Assembly: GCA_964607545.1 (NCBI GenBank)
Contig: CAZSLV010000016.1
Coordinates: 1-26,464 of the forward strand
Source: Gudongella sp964607545
Lineage (GTDB): Bacteria; Bacillota; Clostridia; Tissierellales; Tissierellaceae
Direction of reading: 5' to 3'
Length of the DNA stretch: 26,464 nucleotides
Made by a program: the position numbers and the translations under genes
Notes under the pieces: model-generated
The model's database searches: none
What the model was told of the DNA's origin: nothing
The model's input: only the letters and a program-made list of their open reading frames with translations
Shown: piece after piece, positions 22,680 through 26,464 of the stretch
How positions within the stretch are numbered: the stretch's first letter is position 1
Layout of the letters: each line of letters begins with the position of its first letter

Positions 22680-22719
22680 TAATTGGGATTGACATATTTG
22701 GGTAAATATAGACTATAAG
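22680..22719 (+). promoter_or_regulatory. promoter region of the second YtxH gene
   Basis: Two readings overlap. A SigA-type reading has TTGACA (22689-22694) with TATAAG (22714-22719) at a long 19-base spacing. A SigB-like reading has TAATT (22680-22684), 15 bases, GGGTAAA (22700-22706). The GGGTAAATAT string matches the region before the other YtxH gene. Confidence 0.45.
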
Positions 22720-22771
22720 ACGTGTTAAGATTAAATAAAAAATATAATTAATTTTGAAAGGGGAAGTTAAA

Positions 22772-23176
22772 ATGTTAAAGAAGTTGATAAAAAAGGCAAC
22801 AAAGAAAAGTAAGGTTGAAACAGCAAAAGATGTAGCAGCAGGTGCTGTTATTGGTACAACAATAGGTGCAGCTGCAGGAATCCTCCTAGCTCCAAAAGCA
22901 GGTAAGGAAACTAGGGAAGACATTAAAGAAAAATCTAAAGAGATAACAGAAAATGTAAAATCAAGTGTGGAAGAAAAAGTTGATGAAGCTAAGGAATTAA
23001 AGGAAAAAGTTGCAAGTGATTTAAAGACTAAGATGGATAAAATGAAGGATGTAAAAGAGGATGTAGCAGAAGATGTAAAAAAGGGCTATACAGACATTAA
23101 AGATACAGTAAAAGAAACTAAAAAAGATGTAAAAGATGACCTTAAAGAAGAAAAAATAATAGAAGATATAAAGTAA
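22772..23176 (+). CDS. YtxH-domain protein
   Basis: A 134-residue paralogue of the protein at 13942. A short basic N terminus (KKLIKKATKKSK) is followed by the Gly/Ala-rich hydrophobic segment at about 23-42 ending in ILLAPKAGKETRED, then a long Lys/Glu/Asp helix with heptad-like VKEDVAEDVKKGYTDIKD repeats. It is expected to be a membrane-anchored coiled-coil stress protein. The start is the ATG at 22772 behind AAAGGGGAAG; a TTG at 22754 lies before that site and is rejected. A DUF948-like gene follows 30 bases later, mirroring the Bacillus ytxG-ytxH pair in reversed order; the third Bacillus gene, ytxJ, is absent. Confidence 0.87.
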   Translation: MLKKLIKKATKKSKVETAKDVAAGAVIGTTIGAAAGILLAPKAGKETREDIKEKSKEITENVKSSVEEKVDEAKELKEKVASDLKTKMDKMKDVKEDVAEDVKKGYTDIKDTVKETKKDVKDDLKEEKIIEDIK

Positions 23177-23206
23177 TTAAATTTATTGATAGAAAAGAGT
23201 GAAATA

Positions 23207-23617
23207 ATGGAGATAAACTTTACTATTAATGGACTCTTTCTACTCCTTTTAATCCTAGTTGGTCTAGGGGTAGGAATATATTTGGTCTTTGTACTTCTTA
23301 AATTAAAGGGCCTAGTAGAAAAACTTGGAGAATTGTTAGGAGAAAACACGAGGGTTATTGATGAGGCTATGAACAATGCTAATAAGTTAAATGATAATAT
23401 CAACAATTTAACTGAAAAGGCAAATGGGATTATGGAAAATATAAAGCCGCAAATAGACTCAAGTCTAGCAAATATTGATAATATTTCAAACAAGGCAAAT
23501 GACATAAAGGCATCATTTGAAGACTTAAATAATAAAGTTCGGGAAACAAAATTTAAATTAATAAGTGCCTATAGTATTACAAAAAATTCCCTAAAGTCCT
23601 ATATAAAGTCATTTTAA
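23207..23617 (+). CDS. DUF948/YtxG-like single-pass coiled-coil protein
   Basis: A 136-residue protein. One membrane segment at about 8-33 (NGLFLLLLILVGLGVGIYL) is followed by an amphipathic helix rich in Asn, Asp and Lys with repeated NxxNxL spacing (ANKLNDNINNLTEKANGI), the look of DUF948 and methyl-accepting-type coiled coils. The fold and its position directly after a YtxH gene support a YtxG-like assignment, but similarity is structural rather than motif-based. The start is the ATG at 23207; a TTG at 23186 is less likely. The ribosome site (AAAAGAGTGA) is weak, so translation may depend on the upstream gene. No terminator is visible directly after it. Confidence 0.65.
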   Translation: MEINFTINGLFLLLLILVGLGVGIYLVFVLLKLKGLVEKLGELLGENTRVIDEAMNNANKLNDNINNLTEKANGIMENIKPQIDSSLANIDNISNKANDIKASFEDLNNKVRETKFKLISAYSITKNSLKSYIKSF

Positions 23618-23640
23618 GTGATAAATTAATGTCTTGTTTC

Positions 23641-23670
23641 TTGACAAACTTAAGGGAAATCTGTTAAGAT
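23641..23670 (+). promoter_or_regulatory. SigA-type promoter of the riboswitch-antiporter unit
   Basis: A perfect TTGACA (23641-23646), 18 bases, TAAGAT (23665-23670), with a TG one base before the -10 box (extended -10). Transcription would start about 23677, right at the aptamer. Confidence 0.65.
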
Positions 23671-23678
23671 TAGCTAGT

Positions 23679-23799
23679 CAGAGGGAGTAACTACCCATAT
23701 AGGGAACTTAGGCCACCAATACGGATATAATCCTGGTTTAAGTAGGTTAAAAAATCAAGTGAGACTCTACAATTCACGGTCGAATTGTAGGGTTTTTTT
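23679..23799 (+). promoter_or_regulatory. yybP-ykoY family (manganese) riboswitch
   Basis: The 5' conserved strand AGAGGGAGTAAC (23680-23691) matches the GGGGAGUA core and closes P1 with GAGACTCT (23761-23768). In between are a CCC/GGG hairpin (P2), a P3 stem ACTTA..CCA/TGG..TAAGT enclosing CACCAATACGG, which fits the conserved GUCANUACG loop, and a short GGTT/AATC hairpin. The order matches the Lactococcus yybP-ykoY fold. The 3' P1 strand overlaps the left arm of a strong terminator, so ligand binding should turn transcription on. The family binds Mn2+. Confidence 0.82.
23765..23799 (+). terminator. riboswitch-controlled terminator
   Basis: CTCTACAATTC/GAATTGTAGGG (11 bp with one wobble), six-base loop, then seven T (23793-23799). 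The 5' bases are shared with P1 of the aptamer. Between here and the antiporter ATG lies one more hairpin (ATGCGA/TCGTAT near 23837-23854) and the ribosome site AAAAAAGGAG. Confidence 0.9.
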
Positions 23800-23877
23800 G
23801 TTTGTTCATAGACGAAGAAAAACTTAAGCTAAAGGATGCGAAAAAGTCGTATTTTGCTTTAAAAAAGGAGAGAAGAT

Positions 23878-24888
23878 ATGGACCAGTTTTTATTAAATTT
23901 ATTTGAGGCCTTTCCTCTACTTGCATTAATTGGGATTATTGCCTTGTTTTTGTTAATTTTAGGAAAAGGTGCAGACTTGTTAATAGACCAAGCCGTAATC
24001 TTATCTGGCTACTTAAAGATACCCAAGGCTATTATGGGGGCAACTATAATTTCTCTTGGGACTACCTTGCCTGAATTATCGGTTTCTACTATGGCAGCTA
24101 TCGGGGGCAATCCTGGTTTAGCCCTTGGAAATGCGGTTGGGTCAATAATCACAAATGCAGCCTTGATAATTGGTTTAGCAGCCCTTATAACCCCCATCCA
24201 TATTAATCCTAAAAACATAAGCGTACAAAGCTTTGTTGAACTAGGGGCAGGGGGCCTTTTAATTCTTCTTTCAATGCCTTTTTTAGCAAGGGACTCTGTA
24301 GGGAAGGTTTCTCAAATCGCAGGTTTTTTATTTGTAATAATCCTTGTCTTTTACTTATATTGGTCTTATAAGGAGTCTAAGAGGTATGCCCTTTTAGAAG
24401 AAGATGATACAAATGAAATAATCTCTAAGGGCAAGGTTATAAAGAAGTTATTTTTAATTTTTATTGGGATGGCCCTTGTAATACTTTCTTCCAAGGTCCT
24501 TATACCAGCAGTTGAAGTAAGTGCCATTCGGGTTGGGATACCCCAAGCAGTAATAGCAGCTACCCTTGTAGCCTTTGGAACATCCTTGCCAGAGTTAACA
24601 ACTAGTATTAAGGCAGTCTTAAAGGGATATGGAGAATTGGCAGTTGGAAATATAATAGGGGCAAATATTTTAAATGTCCTCTTTGTTATAGGAGTCTCAG
24701 CTGCAGTAACCCCAAGGGGCCTCTTAGTACCAGATCTTTTTTACAAGGTCCACTTTCCAACAATGGCCTTAATCCTAATCTTATTTAAGATATTTACTAG
24801 TAACAAGGCCACTATTATAAATAGAAAGCAAGGAAGTACCCTTTTGCTAATATACCTTGTTTATCTTGTAGCTAACCTTTATGTTTAA
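23878..24888 (+). CDS. CaCA-family cation antiporter (calcium/sodium-exchanger type), probable Mn2+ exporter
   Basis: A 336-residue membrane protein with about ten hydrophobic segments arranged as two inverted halves. The two alpha repeats are clear: GTTLPELSVS (61-70) with GNAVGSIITN (84-93), and GTSLPELTTS (234-243) with GNIIGANILN (257-266); the Glu of each GTxLPE, central to cation binding, is kept. In the first repeat the usual GSN is GSI, a subgroup variation. An acidic loop (LLEEDDTNE, about 172-180) joins the halves. Family members exchange Ca2+ for Na+ or H+; the manganese riboswitch upstream suggests that this one exports Mn2+. The ATG follows AAAAAAGGAGAGAAG. Confidence 0.9.
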   Translation: MDQFLLNLFEAFPLLALIGIIALFLLILGKGADLLIDQAVILSGYLKIPKAIMGATIISLGTTLPELSVSTMAAIGGNPGLALGNAVGSIITNAALIIGLAALITPIHINPKNISVQSFVELGAGGLLILLSMPFLARDSVGKVSQIAGFLFVIILVFYLYWSYKESKRYALLEEDDTNEIISKGKVIKKLFLIFIGMALVILSSKVLIPAVEVSAIRVGIPQAVIAATLVAFGTSLPELTTSIKAVLKGYGELAVGNIIGANILNVLFVIGVSAAVTPRGLLVPDLFYKVHFPTMALILILFKIFTSNKATIINRKQGSTLLLIYLVYLVANLYV

Positions 24889-24901
24889 AGACATAAGATG
24901 A

Positions 24902-24925
24902 GCCCTATTGATTAATCAATAGGGC
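24902..24925 (+). terminator. terminator-like hairpin after the antiporter gene
   Basis: A 24-base perfect palindrome with GCCCTATTG arms and an A/T centre, lying 13 bases after the stop codon. The following CCTTCTTATTTG is only moderately T-rich. Confidence 0.65.
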
Positions 24926-24927
24926 CC

Positions 24928-24970
24928 TTCTTATTTGTTAGGAAAGTTCTACTTTCCTAACAAATAAGAA
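24928..24970. repeat. 43-base near-perfect palindrome (20-bp inverted repeat)
   Basis: Two 20-base arms (24928-24947 and 24951-24970) are exact reverse complements around a three-base TCT loop; the core is AGGAAAGT/ACTTTCCT. It follows the terminator-like hairpin by two bases. There is no T run on either side, so it is not a normal terminator. No gene covers it. Confidence 0.85.
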
Positions 24971-24980
24971 ATAAAGGTTG

Positions 24981-25040
24981 TAGGGGATTATCCCCTATCG
25001 TATTAAGGAAGGTGCTCAGATGCGAAAGCATCGTAGACGC
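24981..25040. other. structured intergenic segment with two hairpins
   Basis: TAGGGGA-TTA-TCCCCTA (24981-24997) and GATGC-GAAA-GCATC (25019-25032, a GNRA tetraloop hairpin on the plus strand), the latter extended by GTG..TC/GA..CGC pairing to 25012-25040 and followed by TATTTTTATA. Read on the plus strand it ends like a small terminated RNA; read on the minus strand it is the 3' trailer of murC. No known RNA family is recognised. Confidence 0.4.
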
Positions 25041-25045
25041 TATTT

Positions 25046-26446
25046 TTATATAACCTTAGTTAAAGACTTGCTTATTAAATTTTCTCCAACTTGATAAATG
25101 TTTCCTGCCCCCATAGTAACAACTACATCGTGATTAGAAGTTTCCCTTAATATATAGGATTCAATTTCATCAAAGTTGCCCAAGTAAATTGCATCTGAGC
25201 CCTTTTCCTTAATCCTATTTACCAAGTCTTTTGAGTGTATGTCCCCATTATCTCTTTCCCTTGATGCATATATATCAGCTATGATAACCTTATCGGCATC
25301 ATAAAAGGCTTCAGAGAAGCTATTTAAGAGTATCTTTGTCCTAGTAAAGGTGTGGGGCTGGAATATACAGTAAATCTTTTCCTTAGTTGACTTTCTTAAG
25401 GCATTTAAAGAAGCCTTGATTTCTGTTGGGTGGTGGGCGTAGTCATCAATAATTTTAATCCCACCTAAAAACCCCTTATGCTCAAGCCTCCTGTGGACCC
25501 CCTTATAAGAAGAAATATAAGTTTTGATATGGGATGATTCAATTCCAAGAATATGACAAAGGGCTATGGCAGCTAGGCTATTATAAATATTGTGGATCCC
25601 CATAACACTTAAGTTTATATTTAAAATAAAGTAGCCCTTGTAAAAGACATCAAATTTTGGATAACCATCTGAGTCAAATTCTATGTTTTTAGCCATATAA
25701 TCAGCTTCTTCTTCAATACCAAAGCTTATTACCTTTGCCTTAAGGTCCTTGTAAATATCCCTAATATGGGGATCATCAAAGTTTAATAAAGTATAATCAT
25801 CAGAGTTTAAGTTCATTAAATAAGTTTTAAAAGTATCCTTTATATGAGAAATACTCTTATAAAAGTCTAGGTGGTCTTCATCAATATTAAGTACAAGTGC
25901 CATGGTAGGAAAATACTTTAAGATATTTGCCTTGTATTCACATGCTTCTGTTAGGAGGTAGTCTCTAGAACCTAATTTTATATTTCCCCCAATATCATCA
26001 AGTTGGCCCCCCAATAAAATTGTTGGATTTAAATTTGAATGGTTCATAACACTTGCTATCATACTTGTGGTAGTCGTCTTTCCGTGGGTACCAGATACAG
26101 CTATAGAGGTCTTATAATTTTTCATAAGAGACCCCAAGAATTTTGCCCTATCTACTACCTCAGCCTTAGATTCAATGGCAGCAAGTAGTTCTTCATTATC
26201 TTTTGATATGGCATCTGTGTAAACTACTAAATCAGCCCCTATGATATTTTCCTTACTATGGGATAAACTTATTTTAGCTCCTAAGCTAGTAAGTTCAGCA
26301 ATAATAGGGCTGTCATTAGCATCAGACCCAGATACTATAAAGTTATTATTTATCAATATTTTAGCTAAACCGCTCATGCTTATACCGCCGATACCTATAA
26401 AGTGTACCTTAGAATATGAGGGATTTTCTAAATCAAACTCGAACAT
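25046..26446 (-). CDS. murC: UDP-N-acetylmuramate--L-alanine ligase
   Basis: A 466-residue ATP-dependent Mur ligase adding L-Ala to UDP-MurNAc, the first peptide step of peptidoglycan synthesis. The N-terminal UDP-binding domain has HFIGIGGISMSGLAKIL (15-31), the ATP P-loop is GTHGKTTTT (119-127), DEDHLDFY lies in the central domain, and the C-terminal ligase domain carries DDYAHHPTEIKASL and the HTFTR motif. Length is normal. The ATG follows AGGAGGAAAATTA near the window edge; any upstream operon partner is outside. The frame ends beside a hairpin-rich spacer that contains no clear T-tailed murC terminator. Confidence 0.98.
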   Translation of the reverse strand: MFEFDLENPSYSKVHFIGIGGISMSGLAKILINNNFIVSGSDANDSPIIAELTSLGAKISLSHSKENIIGADLVVYTDAISKDNEELLAAIESKAEVVDRAKFLGSLMKNYKTSIAVSGTHGKTTTTSMIASVMNHSNLNPTILLGGQLDDIGGNIKLGSRDYLLTEACEYKANILKYFPTMALVLNIDEDHLDFYKSISHIKDTFKTYLMNLNSDDYTLLNFDDPHIRDIYKDLKAKVISFGIEEEADYMAKNIEFDSDGYPKFDVFYKGYFILNINLSVMGIHNIYNSLAAIALCHILGIESSHIKTYISSYKGVHRRLEHKGFLGGIKIIDDYAHHPTEIKASLNALRKSTKEKIYCIFQPHTFTRTKILLNSFSEAFYDADKVIIADIYASRERDNGDIHSKDLVNRIKEKGSDAIYLGNFDEIESYILRETSNHDVVVTMGAGNIYQVGENLISKSLTKVI

Positions 26447-26464
26447 TAATTTTCCTCCTAAATT

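Noticed and set aside
13942..23176. Island between the YtxH genes as an inserted mobile element
   Set aside because: No integrase, transposase, tRNA end, target-site duplication or composition shift was seen; the flanking YtxH genes are too diverged to act as direct repeats.
23679..23799. NiCo (czcD) or other metal riboswitch instead of yybP-ykoY
   Set aside because: The four-way-junction signature of NiCo (ACAAG...GGCAGU) is absent, whereas the GGGAGUA strand, the CAAUACG loop and the terminal GAC pairing fit yybP-ykoY.

Overview
The window comes from a low-GC, Gram-positive, amino-acid-fermenting anaerobe of the Clostridia/Tissierellia type. This is inferred from a T-box-controlled tyrS, AGGAGG-type ribosome sites, heavy AGG/AAA codon use, a one-domain superoxide reductase, butyrate-type beta-oxidation genes and tandem M20 amidohydrolases. 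The species cannot be named from the sequence. No rRNA, tRNA, CRISPR array, transposase, phage gene or replication origin was seen, and no gene-less stretch exceeds 300 bases.

Layout. (1) 36-4144: an OsmC-like protein, then three consecutive M20 metallohydrolases that probably free amino acids from N-acyl or N-carbamoyl derivatives. (2) 4183-6050, minus strand: tyrS behind a complete tyrosine T-box leader, preceded by a superoxide reductase gene. (3) 6177-13713: housekeeping and metabolic genes, comprising a THUMP rRNA methyltransferase, a PduO-type cobalamin adenosyltransferase, a PAS-SpoIIE phosphatase, pgi, crotonase and 3-hydroxyacyl-CoA dehydrogenase, a CPBP membrane protease and a 3-methyladenine DNA glycosylase. 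(4) 13714-23617: a stress-like island, comprising YtxH, a MASE3-SpoIIE phosphatase, a DUF421-ku-ligD operon, a divergent second DUF421 gene, hemerythrin, YihY/BrkB, a second YtxH and a DUF948-like coiled-coil protein. (5) 23618-26446: a yybP-ykoY (manganese) riboswitch before a CaCA cation antiporter, a hairpin-rich spacer, and murC.

The most interesting signal is regulatory. Upstream of seven transcription units (SOR, both YtxH genes, MASE3-SpoIIE, both DUF421 genes, hemerythrin) and of BrkB there is a GGGTAWA-like -10 box (GGGTAAT or TGGTATA in two cases) with a plausible -35 element 13-15 bases upstream. This resembles promoters of the SigB/SigF stress sigma factors. The window also encodes two SpoIIE/RsbU-type phosphatases with different sensor domains, the enzyme class that activates such sigma factors by partner switching. 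The inferred model is a sensor phosphatase-alternative sigma system that co-regulates oxygen defence (superoxide reductase, hemerythrin), envelope proteins and non-homologous end joining (Ku + LigD). The sigma factor, anti-sigma factor and STAS protein are not in the window.

Second-tier points: a riboswitch suggests that the CaCA antiporter exports Mn2+; the 3-hydroxyacyl-CoA dehydrogenase carries sequence marks of NADP(H) preference; a REP-like palindrome lies at 13801-13829; and a 20-bp perfect hairpin lies at 24928-24970.
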